From assembly GCF_024437735.1 (NCBI RefSeq), contig NZ_JANFQO010000021.1, positions 38,381-102,380 of the forward strand: a stretch of 64,000 bases of DNA, given 5' to 3'. The notes beneath the pieces were generated by a model that saw only the letters and a program-made list of their open reading frames with translations, did not search any database and had not been told where the DNA came from. The translations under genes and the position numbers were made by a program. How positions within the stretch are numbered: position 1 is the first letter of the stretch; each line of letters begins with the position of its first letter. Positions 1 through 9,171 of the stretch are shown here, one piece after another. The stretch comes from Tahibacter harae. Its GTDB lineage: Bacteria; Pseudomonadota; Gammaproteobacteria; Xanthomonadales; Rhodanobacteraceae.

Positions 1-1443
1 ATCTGCGAATACCGCGCGCAGCGCGGCATCGACGGTCCGCTGTTCCTGGGCATGGATACGCACGCGCTGTCGCGGCCCGCGCTGCGGACGGCGCTGGAAG
101 TACTGGCCGCCAACGGCGTGGAGACGCGCATCGCCGCGGGCGACGAATACACGCCGACACCGGCGATCTCCCACGCCATCCTGGTACACAACCGCGGCCG
201 CGAGCGCGGCCTTGCCGATGGCATCGTGGTGACGCCGTCGCACAATCCGCCGGAAGACGGCGGCTTCAAATACAACCCGCCCAACGGCGGCCCGGCCGAT
301 ACCGCGGTCACCGGTGCGATCGAGCAGCGCGCCAATGCGCTGCTCGCCGCCGGCCTGGCCGGCGTGCGCCGGCTGCCGTACGAACAGGCGCGGCGTGCGT
401 CCACTACGCGCGAACATGATTTCGTCGCCGCCTACGTGGGCGAACTGGACCAAGTGCTGGATCTGGATGCGATCCGCGCTTCCGGCATACGCCTGGGCGT
501 GGATCCGCTGGGCGGCGCTGGCCTGGCGTACTGGCAGCGCATCGCCGAGCAGCACCGTCTGCCGCTCCAGATCGTCAACACGCGCATCGATCCGCGCTTC
601 GGTTTCATGACGCTGGACTGGGATGGCCGCATCCGCATGGATCCGTCCTCGCGCCACGCCATGCGCGGGCTGATCGATCTGCGCGAGCGTTTCGACGTGG
701 CCTTCGCCTGCGATCCCGACCACGACCGCCACGGCGTGGTCACGCCCAGCGGCGGCCTGATGCTGCCGAACAACTACCTTGCCGTGATGGCGGATTACCT
801 GTTCACCACGCGCGGCGGCTGGTCGCCGTCCGCGGCGGTGGGCAAGACCCTGGTATCCAGCGCGCTGATCGACCGTGTGGCCGCGCGGCTGGGCCGCGCG
901 CTGTACGAGACCCCGGTGGGCTTCAAATGGTTTGTCGATGGCCTGTGCGCCGGTACGCTGGGCTTCGGCGCTGAAGAAAGCGCCGGCGCTTCGTTCCTGC
1001 GCCGGGACGGCGGTGTCTGGAGTACGGACAAGGACGGCATCGCGCCCGCGCTGCTCGCGGCGGAAATCACGGCGCGCCTGGGCAAGGATCCGTACCAGCG
1101 CTATCGCGAACTGTGCAGCGAACTGGGCGAGCCGCACAGCGACCGCGTCGATGCGCCGGCCACGGCGGAGCAGAAGAAAAAGCTGTCCAAGCTGAGCCCC
1201 GCGCAGATCAGCGCGACGGAACTGGCGGGCGAGCCGATCACCGCCGTGCTGGACAAGGCGCCGGGCAACGGTGCCGGCATAGGCGGCATCAAGGTCACCT
1301 GCGCCAACGGCTGGTTCGCCGCGCGGCCTTCAGGCACCGAGGCGATCTACAAGATCTATGCGGAAAGCTTCCGCGGGCCGGAGCATCTGCAGCGGATACT
1401 GGCCGAGGCGCAGCAGGTGGTGGATGCGACGCTGGCGGAGTGA
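1..1443 (+). CDS. pgm: Phosphoglucomutase (alpha-D-glucose-specific), 5' truncated
   Basis: Interconverts glucose 1-phosphate and glucose 6-phosphate, linking glycolysis to glycogen and surface-polysaccharide precursors. The reading frame is open from base 1 and its first residues (ICEYRAQRG) already match the inner N-terminus of E. coli-type Pgm, so the true start lies upstream of the window; the ATG at 52 is internal. Seen: phosphoserine loop [11 protein letters not shown] near base 235, metal-binding loop DPDHDRHG near 715, sugar-binding GEESAGAS-type segment (here AEESAGAS) near 970, and the phosphate-binding ARPSGTE near 1320. About 480 residues are present of roughly 545 usual. It is the last gene before a convergent leftward unit. 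Confidence 0.96.
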   Translation: MCEYRAQRGIDGPLFLGMDTHALSRPALRTALEVLAANGVETRIAAGDEYTPTPAISHAILVHNRGRERGLADGIVVTPSHNPPEDGGFKYNPPNGGPADTAVTGAIEQRANALLAAGLAGVRRLPYEQARRASTTREHDFVAAYVGELDQVLDLDAIRASGIRLGVDPLGGAGLAYWQRIAEQHRLPLQIVNTRIDPRFGFMTLDWDGRIRMDPSSRHAMRGLIDLRERFDVAFACDPDHDRHGVVTPSGGLMLPNNYLAVMADYLFTTRGGWSPSAAVGKTLVSSALIDRVAARLGRALYETPVGFKWFVDGLCAGTLGFGAEESAGASFLRRDGGVWSTDKDGIAPALLAAEITARLGKDPYQRYRELCSELGEPHSDRVDAPATAEQKKKLSKLSPAQISATELAGEPITAVLDKAPGNGAGIGGIKVTCANGWFAARPSGTEAIYKIYAESFRGPEHLQRILAEAQQVVDATLAE

Positions 1444-1639
1444 GTGGGGTTGGTGAGCGCGGTTGTACGCAATTGCTGTCGAGGCCGCGGGGATGGCGGC
1501 GATTGGCTGCTGTCGAAGCAGCGGGTCCATAGCGTGATCGGTGCTGTGGACGCGCAGGTTTGCGCTGGATCTTTCTTTGCGCGGAGAGCTGGCGAAAAAC
1601 GCGCTTCGCTGCGGGCTGATCCGTCGCCCCCTCACCCAA

Positions 1640-1680
1640 CCCTCTCCCCAAGCGCGTAAACGCGCTTGGGGAGAGGGCTT
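1640..1680. terminator. Perfect 18-bp palindromic stem-loop after pgm
   Basis: Arms 1640-1657 and 1660-1677 are perfectly complementary with only AA between them, and CTTTT follows on the + strand. It lies between the convergent pgm and DUF349 genes. It can act as the pgm terminator, but the sequence type (CCCTCACCC then CCCTCTCCCC nearby) also resembles REP-like palindromes scattered in xanthomonad genomes. Confidence 0.6.
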
Positions 1681-1704
1681 TTCCGCTGGCGGATCACCGG
1701 TTTC

Positions 1705-1978
1705 GCGGCAATACGCACTCGTTGCGGCATCCGTCAGTTGCAGGGGCCGTCTGTTGCAACCTCCGTTTGCCGCAACACCCATTCGCTGTGGCGTCCGTTC
1801 GTTGCAGCGTCCGTCGGTTGTACAACCTCCGTTTGCCGCAACGTTCATTCGCTGTGGCATCCGTTCGTTGCAACGTCCGTCTCATGCAACATCCATTCGC
1901 CACGCCACTCGTTCATTGCAACGTGCGGGCTGCGCGATGTCCATTCGCTGCCGCGTCCTTTCGCGCCAGCATCCGCTT
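1705..1978. repeat. Degenerate 16-bp minisatellite, about 17 units
   Basis: Units of 16 bp with approximate consensus GYYGYRRYRTCCRTTC run head to tail without spacers. One unit (1817-1834) is 18 bp. A higher-order period of four units is visible: 1753-1816 is nearly repeated at 1817-1882. The array fills most of the 572-bp gene-free stretch 1444-2015. Open frames across it on both strands merely echo the period (16 residues per 48 bp) and are not accepted as genes. No function can be assigned. Confidence 0.85.
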
Positions 1979-2015
1979 CGACAGGCCAACGCCGGCGCAG
2001 GCATCGGCCGGTCGA

Positions 2016-4844
2016 TCAATGCACCTGCGCCAGCACCGCGTCCACCGCGCGGGCGAAGCGGCCCTGCCATTCCGCGGCGTCGGACTTGGGCAGGGGGCCG
2101 AGTTCCACCCAGCGCTGCAGCAGTGCCAGCAGTTCTTCGCGGGGCGAGGTATTCGCGTTGCCGCTGAGGCGGCGGGACAGGCGGGTCACTTGCAGATCCA
2201 TGCGGCGCGCCTTGTCGGCGGCGGGGCTTTCCACCGCGCCCAGGAATTCCAGCGTGACCAGCAGTTCGCGCCGCGCGTCGTCGCTGCCGGCGGTTTCGCC
2301 GTTCGCGGACGGGTTTGCGCGCGCCGCGCCGGTGGCACCATCGGCAGCGGCGGTATTGTCCGCGTCGCCGGCAGCGTCGGCTCCGCTAGCGGCGCCGCTG
2401 GCGTCGCCTGTTGCACTGGCGTTGACGCCGCTGCTACCCGCCGCCGCCTTGAAGCGTTGCTGCAGCGCCTGTGCCAGCGGCGTGTTGGCGCCGTCCGCCG
2501 GCCACTCCTGGCTGGCGGCGGCTGCGCCGATGCGGCCCAGTTCCACGCTTTCGCACAGCGCCAGGCGCGCCAGCGCATCGCGGAACACGGCTTCGCGGCG
2601 CTGGCGCTGGACATCTTTCTGCACCGCGTCCAGGGCCTCCAGCTGCTGCTGCCAGCGGCGCTGCTGTTCGCGGTCGCGCACGTCCAGGCCGGACCAGCGC
2701 TGCTCCAGTTCGCGCCGCTGCGCCGGCTGGTTTTCCGCCGGCAGCTGCGCGGCCTGGGCCAGCTCGCCGAGCAGGGCTTCGGCCTGGGCGCGTGCGGCGG
2801 TCTCGGCTTCCTCGCGCTCGCGGCGGGCGCCGTCGAGGCGGGCGAAGATCGCGTCGCAATGGCCGCGGAATTCCTTCCACTGTGCCTCGTCGGTGCGGCG
2901 GCGCCCGTTGCCGGCGGCCTTCCAGCGCGTTTGCAGGTCGCGCACCTCGCGCGCGGCGGCCGCGGCATCGGCGGCACCCGCCAGGCGTTCGGCTTCGGCG
3001 ATCAGGCGGCGCTTGGCTGCTTCGACGCCGGCGGCCTGTTCGTCCAGGCGCGCGTCGATGCGTGCCAGCACGTCCTTGAGCCGCTGCGCCAGCGCCTTGC
3101 GCTCGCGCGGATCCACGCCGTCCAGCGCGCGCAGCGCCTCGGCGATTTCGCGGCGCTGTTTGGCCAGGGCGCCGATGTCGCTGCCCGCCGTGGCTTCGGC
3201 GCCGGTCGCGCTTTCCACGGCGACGAGCAGGGTCTCGATTTCCTGCTGGTTGGATTTGCGCAATTCATCGCGCTTGCTGAAATAGCCCTGCGCCGGTTTC
3301 AGCGCCTGTGCGCACAGGGCCTGGAAACGGCGGCCCAGGCCCTGGCTGCCGCGGGCGTCGCGGTCGGCTTCCTGGGCTTCCAGCTGCTGCCACTCGGCGC
3401 GGGCTTCGCGCACGCGCGTGGCCACGGCGTCGGGATGCAGACCCTGGCCGGGCAGGGCTTCGATCGCTTCGCACAGCTGCTTGCGCCGCTCGTTGTTGGA
3501 CCAGCGCTGCCAGCGCTTGAGTTCGGCCAGGCGCGCTTCGGCGTTGGCCAGGCGCTTGTCGTGGCGGGCGATGGCCGGCAGGCCTTCGAGCAGGTTGGTG
3601 ATGCGCGCATGCGTGGCCACGGCCTGGGCTAGGTCGCCGGCTTCCAGCTCGCTTTCCAGCGCGATGACCAGCGCGTCCAGATCGCGGCGCAGGGCCTGGT
3701 GCTGTTCGCGCTGTTTTTCCTTGTCGGCCTGGGCGCGTTCCAGCGCGGCCTCGAAACGCGCCTGGGCGGCCAGGGCTTCCAGATTGGGCTCGCTGCGCTC
3801 GGGTTCGGGTGCGGGTGCGGCTTCCGCGGCGGCGGCCTGTTCGGCCGCCCGGGCGGCGAGCACGGCGCGCAGGGCCAGTTTCTGCGTCAGTTGCACCAGC
3901 AGGACTTCCACCGGCTCGCGCTCGGGCAGTTCCAGGCGGTTGGCGGCCAGCTCGGTGCGCACGGCGGCGACGGTGGCCTCCAGTTCGGCGGTGTCGCTGT
4001 CCGGTCCGGCCAGGCTGCGTTCCAGGCGCGCGCGCGCGGCGCGCAGGCGGCTGCGTTCCTGCGCGGCCTCGTCGGTGTCCATGCGCAGGAAATTGCGCGT
4101 GGATTCGAAGCGTTCGGCGAATTGCCGCGGCGCCTTGCCGGCCAGCGTGGCCCAGGCCTGGTCCAGCGCGGCCAGTTCCTCGGCGCGTTCGCTGCGCGGG
4201 CGCTGCAGCAGCGCATCCACGCGCTCGCACAGCTGGCGCGCGCGCGCTTCGATCGCGGCGCTGTCGCCGGCGGCGATGCGGCCGGCTTCGGCGCGTTCGC
4301 GCGCGAGGCGGCTGACGATCTTGTCGGTCTTGCGCGTGCGCTCGGCGATGCGGGTCAGCGCGTCCAGGTCGTTGATGCGCGACAGCGCGACCAGGCGCAG
4401 CTTGGGATCGGCGTCGTTGACCGCGACATCGGCCAGCAGGCTGGGGCGCGTGGCGCGTTCCAGCGCCGCGCTGCGCAGGGCCGGATCGCTGGCCTGGCCG
4501 ACCAGGCGTTCGATTTCCTCGCCGGACAAGGTATCCAGCTCGGCGATGCGCCGCTCCAGCGGCGGCAGATCGGCGCTGTTGCCGCTGAGCATGGCCAGGT
4601 AGGCCGCGCGCGCGACGCTGCGCAGATTGCTGTCGGCGTCGCCGGTGGAGCGTTCGCGCCAGGCTTCGTACTGGTTGAGCCGGCGCAGCGCGGCCAGGCG
4701 CACGCCGGCGTCGGCGTCGTTGCGCGCAATCGTGGGCAGGGCGGCGATCAGCTCGGCGTCGCTGAGTTCGGCCACGGCGCCGCGGCGCGTCGCCACATCC
4801 TTGCTTTGCCAACGCGGTTTGAACAGGAAGCGGGCAAGTTTCAT
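2016..4844 (-). CDS. DUF349 repeat protein, 942 aa
   Basis: Large cytoplasmic protein of the DUF349 family, known in many proteobacteria but without an established biochemical role. The N-terminal 250 or so residues are HEAT-like (sequences such as DADAGVRLAALRRL and DPKLRLVALSRI). The rest is highly charged, helical and rich in Glu/Ala/Arg, with several DUF349-type segments carrying a W.....G core (for example LQTRWKAAGNGRRR). No signal peptide or membrane segment is seen. A low-complexity Ala/Gly/Asp linker precedes the last helical segment near the C-terminus. Start is the ATG at 4844, where the conserved-looking MKLARFLFKPRWQ begins. It lies downstream of the TraB-family gene in the same direction, 73 bp away. 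Confidence 0.85.
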   Translation of the reverse strand: MKLARFLFKPRWQSKDVATRRGAVAELSDAELIAALPTIARNDADAGVRLAALRRLNQYEAWRERSTGDADSNLRSVARAAYLAMLSGNSADLPPLERRIAELDTLSGEEIERLVGQASDPALRSAALERATRPSLLADVAVNDADPKLRLVALSRINDLDALTRIAERTRKTDKIVSRLARERAEAGRIAAGDSAAIEARARQLCERVDALLQRPRSERAEELAALDQAWATLAGKAPRQFAERFESTRNFLRMDTDEAAQERSRLRAARARLERSLAGPDSDTAELEATVAAVRTELAANRLELPEREPVEVLLVQLTQKLALRAVLAARAAEQAAAAEAAPAPEPERSEPNLEALAAQARFEAALERAQADKEKQREQHQALRRDLDALVIALESELEAGDLAQAVATHARITNLLEGLPAIARHDKRLANAEARLAELKRWQRWSNNERRKQLCEAIEALPGQGLHPDAVATRVREARAEWQQLEAQEADRDARGSQGLGRRFQALCAQALKPAQGYFSKRDELRKSNQQEIETLLVAVESATGAEATAGSDIGALAKQRREIAEALRALDGVDPRERKALAQRLKDVLARIDARLDEQAAGVEAAKRRLIAEAERLAGAADAAAAAREVRDLQTRWKAAGNGRRRTDEAQWKEFRGHCDAIFARLDGARREREEAETAARAQAEALLGELAQAAQLPAENQPAQRRELEQRWSGLDVRDREQQRRWQQQLEALDAVQKDVQRQRREAVFRDALARLALCESVELGRIGAAAASQEWPADGANTPLAQALQQRFKAAAGSSGVNASATGDASGAASGADAAGDADNTAAADGATGAARANPSANGETAGSDDARRELLVTLEFLGAVESPAADKARRMDLQVTRLSRRLSGNANTSPREELLALLQRWVELGPLPKSDAAEWQGRFARAVDAVLAQVH

Positions 4845-4917
4845 TGCGTTGCGAACCTCGCAATTGCATCGAGGAGCCGCGCCGGCAGCACGCCGCGCGG
4901 CGGTGAGGAAGGGGAGT

Positions 4918-6150
4918 TCAGGCCAGGCTCTTGAGGATACGGAAACCCGCCAGCCAGACGCCGATCATGCCGCCGAAATTGGTCAGCAGGAAAACCAGCA
5001 GCGTGCGCGAAATGCGGTTCTTCCACCAGCCGGTCCAAACGCTGACATCGTGGCGCAGGCTGTCGAAGTCGGCCACGCGCGGTTTGCGCAGCCACACTTC
5101 CACGCCGGCGCTGGCCACGCCCGGCGGTATGCCCGGACGGAACGGTTTCAGCGGCGCGACGATGGCCGCCGCCAGCACCGACAGCGGATGGCCGCCGCCG
5201 AGCAGGGCGCCCAGGCCGGCCAGGCCGCCGGTGAACAGGATCCAGTCGCGCAGCGCGCCGGCGCCCAGGCCGGCATCGCGCTTGAACAGCAGGCCTATGG
5301 CCACCGCGATCGCGACGAACATGCCCAGCGCCAGCCACTTCGGCCAGCGCGAGCCCGGCGGCACCACATCGAGCGTGGCGCGCAGCGGCACCGGCGGCTG
5401 CTTCTGTTCGGTGAGTTCGCGCTCCAGACCGGCCAGATGCCCGGCGCCGACCACGGCCAGCACGCGCCTGACCGGCGTCTTGACCTGTTCCTCGCGCAGG
5501 CGCGCGGCCATGTAGGCGTCGCGCTCGGCGATCAGGCTGCGGTACAGCGGCTCGGATTCGCGCGCGAACTCGGAGAACGCGCTTTCCAGCATGTCACCGC
5601 GCTTGAGCTTTTCTATGTCCTGCTCGCCGATCTCGTCGCTGGACAGCACGCTGGCGCCCAGGCCGCTGATGATGCCCATGCGGTCCCAGAAGCCGACACT
5701 GCGGTAAGCGCGCTTGAGCGTGACGCCGATGTCGCGGTCGATCAGCCAGACCGGGATGGCGCGCGCCTCGGCCGCCTCGAACGCGGCCTTGAGTTCGGCG
5801 CCGGCCTCGATGCCGTACTGCTCGGCCAGGCGGCGCTGGAACGCCGACAGCGCCAGGTTGGCCGCGACCAGGCCGGCCTTGCCCTGGCGTATCACCTGGA
5901 ACAAATCCATTTTGCGCAGGAGTTCCGGATCGCGCATGGAGGCGTGGCGGTTGGTGTCCAGCTCCACCGCGATGGCGTCGAACGGCTCGCGCTCGATCAG
6001 CGCCTGCACCGCCGCGACGCTGGCGCGGGAAACGTGGGCGGTGCCCAGCAGCACGAATTCGGTATCGCCCAGGGTGACACGGCGGATGGGCTGGTCCTGC
6101 AGCGGATCGGGCGGGCCGAATTCTTCCGCACGGTGTTGTTCAGTGGTCAT
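4918..6150 (-). CDS. TraB/PrgY-family membrane protein, 410 aa
   Basis: Member of the TraB (PrgY, pheromone-shutdown) family, related to TIKI-type proteases; the bacterial chromosomal members have no settled function. Seen: the family's N-terminal GTAHVS motif near residue 36, an acidic VELD segment near 62, and a second conserved histidine motif GAGHLAGL near 240. The C-terminal third holds hydrophobic segments (WLALGMFVAIAVAIGLLF; ILFTGGLAGLGALLGG; TLLVFLLTNFGGMIGVWLAG) that should anchor it in the membrane. It follows aguB by 9 bp and is probably cotranscribed with the agmatine genes, although a functional link is not known. Confidence 0.88.
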   Translation of the reverse strand: MTTEQHRAEEFGPPDPLQDQPIRRVTLGDTEFVLLGTAHVSRASVAAVQALIEREPFDAIAVELDTNRHASMRDPELLRKMDLFQVIRQGKAGLVAANLALSAFQRRLAEQYGIEAGAELKAAFEAAEARAIPVWLIDRDIGVTLKRAYRSVGFWDRMGIISGLGASVLSSDEIGEQDIEKLKRGDMLESAFSEFARESEPLYRSLIAERDAYMAARLREEQVKTPVRRVLAVVGAGHLAGLERELTEQKQPPVPLRATLDVVPPGSRWPKWLALGMFVAIAVAIGLLFKRDAGLGAGALRDWILFTGGLAGLGALLGGGHPLSVLAAAIVAPLKPFRPGIPPGVASAGVEVWLRKPRVADFDSLRHDVSVWTGWWKNRISRTLLVFLLTNFGGMIGVWLAGFRILKSLA

Positions 6151-6159
6151 GTAGTGGGT

Positions 6160-7047
6160 TCAGTCGCGGAAGCGGCGCAGCAGGTCGTCGTAGGCATCAA
6201 TGCGGCGGTCGCGCAGGAAGGGCCAGATGCGGCGCACGTTCTCGCTGCGCCTGAGGTCGATGTCGGCCAGCAGCAGCTCGCGCGCCTCGGTGCCGGCCTG
6301 GGCCAGGAATTCGCCCTGCGGTCCGGCGACGAAGCTGGTGCCCCAGAACTGCAGGCCGCGGCCGCCGTCGGGCGCGGCCTCGAAGCCGGTGCGGTTGCAG
6401 GCCAGCAGGGGCAGGCCGTTGGCGACGGCATGGCCGCGCTGCACCGTGACCCAGGCATCGCGCTGGCGCTGCTTCTCGGCGTCCTCGTCGGTCGGGTCCC
6501 AGCCGATCGCGGTGGGGTAGAGCAGCAGTTCCGCGCCGGCCAGCGCCATCAGGCGCGCGGCTTCCGGATACCACTGGTCCCAGCACACCAGCACGCCGAG
6601 CTTGCCCACCGAGGTCTGCACCGGTTCAAAGCCCAGATCGCCCGGGGTGAAATAGAACTTCTCGTAGAAGGCTGGATCGTCCGGAATGTGCATCTTGCGA
6701 TAGCGGCCGGCGATGGCGCGCGAACGGTCGAAGACCACCGCGGTGTTGTGGTACAGGCCGGCGGCGCGGCGCTCGAACAGCGAGGCCACCACCACCAGCT
6801 TCAGTTCCTCGGCCAGCGCGCCGATGCGCTCGGTGCTGGGGCCGGGAATGGTCTCGGCGCGGTCGAATTCGCCCACGCTCTCGTGCTGGCAGAAATATGG
6901 GCCGTTGTGCAGTTCCTGCAGCAGCACCAGCTGCGCGCCGGCGGCGGCGGCTTCGCGCAGGCCGGCCTCGATGGCATCCAGATTGGCGGCGACGCTGCCG
7001 CGGTCGGTTTCCTGCAGCAGTGCCACGCGCAGATTGTTCGGTTTCAT
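6160..7047 (-). CDS. aguB: N-carbamoylputrescine amidase
   Basis: Nitrilase-superfamily enzyme that hydrolyses N-carbamoylputrescine to putrescine, CO2 and ammonia, the second step of the agmatine deiminase route. Catalytic triad visible: Glu45 (LLQELHNG), Lys118 (RYRKMHIPDD) and Cys155 (VLVCWDQWYPE), in a 295-residue protein of normal family length. The ATG at 7047 is chosen because a GAGGAG ribosome site sits just upstream and it overlaps the stop of aguA by 4 bp; an upstream in-frame ATG at 7119 would add 24 unrelated residues inside aguA. Adjacency to aguA fixes the substrate more firmly than sequence alone. Confidence 0.94.
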   Translation of the reverse strand: MKPNNLRVALLQETDRGSVAANLDAIEAGLREAAAAGAQLVLLQELHNGPYFCQHESVGEFDRAETIPGPSTERIGALAEELKLVVVASLFERRAAGLYHNTAVVFDRSRAIAGRYRKMHIPDDPAFYEKFYFTPGDLGFEPVQTSVGKLGVLVCWDQWYPEAARLMALAGAELLLYPTAIGWDPTDEDAEKQRQRDAWVTVQRGHAVANGLPLLACNRTGFEAAPDGGRGLQFWGTSFVAGPQGEFLAQAGTEARELLLADIDLRRSENVRRIWPFLRDRRIDAYDDLLRRFRD

Positions 7048-8081
7048 GCGACCACTCCTCGCGGCAGCTGCATGGTGACGCAGTGCAGGCTGCCGTTCTG
7101 CCAGATCAGGGGACGGCACGGCACGGCGACGATCTCGCGGCCCGGATGGGCCAGGCCGATCACGCGCGCCGCTTCCGCATCGGCGGCATCGCCATAGGCC
7201 GGAATCAGCACCGCGCCGTTGACGATGAGGTAATTCGCGTACGAGGCCGCCAGGCGGCGCTCGCCGTCGCGTATGGGTTGGGGCCAGGGCAGCGGAAACA
7301 AGCGGTAGGGCCTGCCGTCGGCGGTGCGCAGCGCGGCCAGTTCCTGCGCCATGGCGGCGAGTTCGGCGTGATGCGGGTCGGAGGCGTCGTCGCAGGCCTG
7401 ATAGACGATGGCGTCGTCCGGTGCGAAGCGCGCCAGGGTGTCGATGTGGGCATCGGTGTCATCGCCTTCGAGGTAGCCGTGGTCCAGCCACAGCACGCGG
7501 CGGGCTTCCAGGCTGTCGATCAGCTTCTTGTCCATCTCCGCGCGGCTGAGCTGCGGATGGCGCTGATGCAGGCATTTCCAGGTGGTGAGGATGGTGCCGG
7601 CACCGTCGGATTCGATGCCGCCGCCTTCCAGCGCCCAGTCCACGCGGCGGTGCGCCGCCGGCACGAACAGGCCGCGCTGGATCAGGCCCTGCACCAGCAG
7701 ATCGTCGCGGCTGGCCTCGAACTTGCCGCCCCAGCCGGTGAAGCGGAAGTCGGTGAGCTGGAACTGCTTGCGGTCGGCCAGGGTGATGGGACCGGAGTCG
7801 CGCAGCCAGGTGTCGTCGTATTCGATTTCGATGAAGCGCACGCGGCCCAGGTTCGCCTGCGCGGTCTTGAGCAGGGTTTCCGCGTGTTCACGCACCGCGG
7901 CCGAGGCGACGCAGACGATGGCGTTCTCGAAACGGGTGATGGCGCCGACCAGGGCGACGTAGGTCTGCTCGACCTGATCCAGGCGCTCGGCCCAGTCGGT
8001 GTCCGCATGCGGCCAGGCCAGCAATACGGCGGACTGCGCCTCCCATTCGGCGGGCAGGCGCAAGGCATTGGTCGTCACCAC
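7044..8081 (-). CDS. aguA: Agmatine deiminase
   Basis: Converts agmatine to N-carbamoylputrescine and ammonia, feeding AguB. It belongs to the peptidylarginine deiminase-like (guanidino-modifying) superfamily. Seen: WLRDSGP near residue 92, EGGGIESDG near 152, the His-x-Asp pair HIDTLARF (His212, Asp214), and the nucleophile Cys334 in NGSLHCVTMQLPRG at the C-terminus. Its 345 residues are typical. It is the first gene of a leftward unit aguA-aguB-TraB, with a 4-bp overlap to aguB. No aguR-like regulator is adjacent. Confidence 0.95.
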   Translation of the reverse strand: MVTTNALRLPAEWEAQSAVLLAWPHADTDWAERLDQVEQTYVALVGAITRFENAIVCVASAAVREHAETLLKTAQANLGRVRFIEIEYDDTWLRDSGPITLADRKQFQLTDFRFTGWGGKFEASRDDLLVQGLIQRGLFVPAAHRRVDWALEGGGIESDGAGTILTTWKCLHQRHPQLSRAEMDKKLIDSLEARRVLWLDHGYLEGDDTDAHIDTLARFAPDDAIVYQACDDASDPHHAELAAMAQELAALRTADGRPYRLFPLPWPQPIRDGERRLAASYANYLIVNGAVLIPAYGDAADAEAARVIGLAHPGREIVAVPCRPLIWQNGSLHCVTMQLPRGVVA

Positions 8082-8173
8082 GGCATTCCTCTGAATAGGG
8101 CAGGGCGCGCGGCGGGCTGCGGACCTGCGCCGGCGCGGAATCGCGCAGCATAGCGGAGCGCAAAGCCACTACC

Positions 8174-8196
8174 AAGCCCTTGAGTGACAAGGGCTT
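8174..8196 (-). terminator. Hairpin downstream of the small exported-protein gene
   Basis: A 9-bp perfect stem (8174-8182 with 8188-8196) and 5-nt loop lies between the stop at 8254 and the aguA start at 8081. It could end transcription of the upstream leftward gene. No strong T-tract follows, so the call is tentative. Confidence 0.4.
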
Positions 8197-8253
8197 GCGC
8201 TCAGGCGGCCGGAGTGCGGCGGCGGCGGCCGGACGGGCCGGCCGCGGCGGGGT

Positions 8254-8589
8254 TCAGCGCACCGGCTTGGGGCCGATCTCGTTCGCGTCGGCGCGCTTGG
8301 CCACCGCGTCGATCACGTGGGTTTTCTCGAAATAGACAATGAAATTGTCGTATTCCCAGCGGTTGATCACCGGATGCTGCGGGCGGTTGCCGCCGCGCGG
8401 ATCCAGCTTGGCGCGGGGTTCGCCGAAGCGGCTTTCGACCTGGGCCATGGACATGCCGCGGCTGGGCAGGTTCATGCCGGCTTCTTTCTGGGTGCGCTGC
8501 ATGAGCAAGGTATCGGCCGTCGCTGCGGGCGCGGCGGCGAACATGGCCAGACCCAGGGCGGCGAGCAGCGGGAACAGGCGGTTGGACAT
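8254..8589 (-). CDS. Small exported protein of unknown function, 111 aa
   Basis: Not recognised as a named family. The first 25 residues form a clear Sec signal peptide (hydrophobic LLAALGLAMFAAAPAATA with an Ala-x-Ala type cleavage site). The mature part contains RGMSMAQVESRFGEP followed by NRWEYDNFIVYFEKTHVID. This pattern, a glycine-containing turn, 'M..V...FG.P', then a W-Y-x-F-x-V-Y-F strand, resembles the SmpA/OmlA (BamE-like) fold, so a small periplasmic or envelope protein of that fold is plausible. A G-rich ribosome site (GAGGAGAAT) precedes the ATG at 8589. Confidence 0.75.
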   Translation of the reverse strand: MSNRLFPLLAALGLAMFAAAPAATADTLLMQRTQKEAGMNLPSRGMSMAQVESRFGEPRAKLDPRGGNRPQHPVINRWEYDNFIVYFEKTHVIDAVAKRADANEIGPKPVR

Positions 8590-8848
8590 GGGAATTCTCC
8601 TCGGCCTTCAGGGGCCAGATGCGGCAACCCGCGTTTTAACAGAAGGTTGCGCGAACTTCCATGAAGCGGTCTCCGCTTTGGTTCAGGTCGGCAAGCTGGG
8701 ATTCGGGAGTGGGGATTCGGGCTCGGGCTGGCGGCGCTGGAGTTTCTGGAAGGAGGGCGGCTGCCTGGCGTCGAACCCGGAAAACGAAAGGCTGCCGCTG
8801 AGCCATTGACGCAGACAAGCACGCGGCTATCAGGCCCGGAAGACAAGG

Positions 8849-9141
8849 CGCCGCAACAAGGCGGTGGCTGAGTCGAAGAAAGCAAAGCATACAGAGCTGG
8901 ACAGGCCGGCGACCTGAGTGCGGAAACGCAAAAGGACGCGCAAGGCGGCGACTGGGCTCAGAAAAGCAAAGGGCCGCACAAGGCGGCGGCTGGACCCAGA
9001 AAAGCTAAAGGGCCGCACAAGGCGGCGGCTGGAACCAGAAAAGCAAAGGGCCGCACAAGGCGGCGGCTGGAACCAGAAAAGCAAAGGGCCGCACAAGGCG
9101 CGGCTGGAACCAGAAAAGCAAAGGGCCGCACAAGGCGGCCC
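8849..9141. repeat. Tandem ~38-bp repeats derived from the rpmJ terminator
   Basis: Well-conserved units at 8934-8970, 8971-9009, 9010-9047, 9048-9085 and 9086-9122 (37-39 bp each) end in a truncated unit at 9123-9141; a diverged copy is at 8849-8887. Read on the minus strand, each unit carries a GCCGC-CTTGT-GCGGC hairpin followed by CCTTTGCTTTTCTGG, that is, a terminator-like element. Together with the 8590-8848 stretch, where I see only GGGATTCGGG-type degenerate sequence, it fills the space between rpmJ and the exported-protein gene. Confidence 0.88.
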
Positions 9142-9144
9142 TTT
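9120..9144 (-). terminator. rpmJ: rpmJ terminator (proximal copy)
   Basis: A 10-bp perfect stem (9120-9129 with 9135-9144) and a 5-nt loop, followed on the minus strand by GCTTTTCTG, begins 28 bp after the rpmJ stop. It is the best-formed member of the repeat array. Confidence 0.75.
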
Positions 9145-9171
9145 CAGCAGCATACGGCGATTGCCGTGATC

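Noticed and set aside
1330..1903. Minus-strand frames across the minisatellite that look like a repeat protein
   Set aside because: The 16-residue periodicity follows from a 16-bp repeat read in three frames; many Cys/Arg, no start signal, and overlap with the end of pgm.
1666..3632. Long + strand frames over the minisatellite and DUF349 gene
   Set aside because: Ser/Arg- or Gly/Ala-rich mirror translations of the minus-strand DUF349 gene.
4627..7197. An 856-codon + strand frame across DUF349, TraB and aguB genes
   Set aside because: It spans three well-supported minus-strand genes and their junctions and has no recognisable domain.
8849..9141. CRISPR array
   Set aside because: The ~38-bp repeats are directly contiguous with no spacers and no cas genes nearby.
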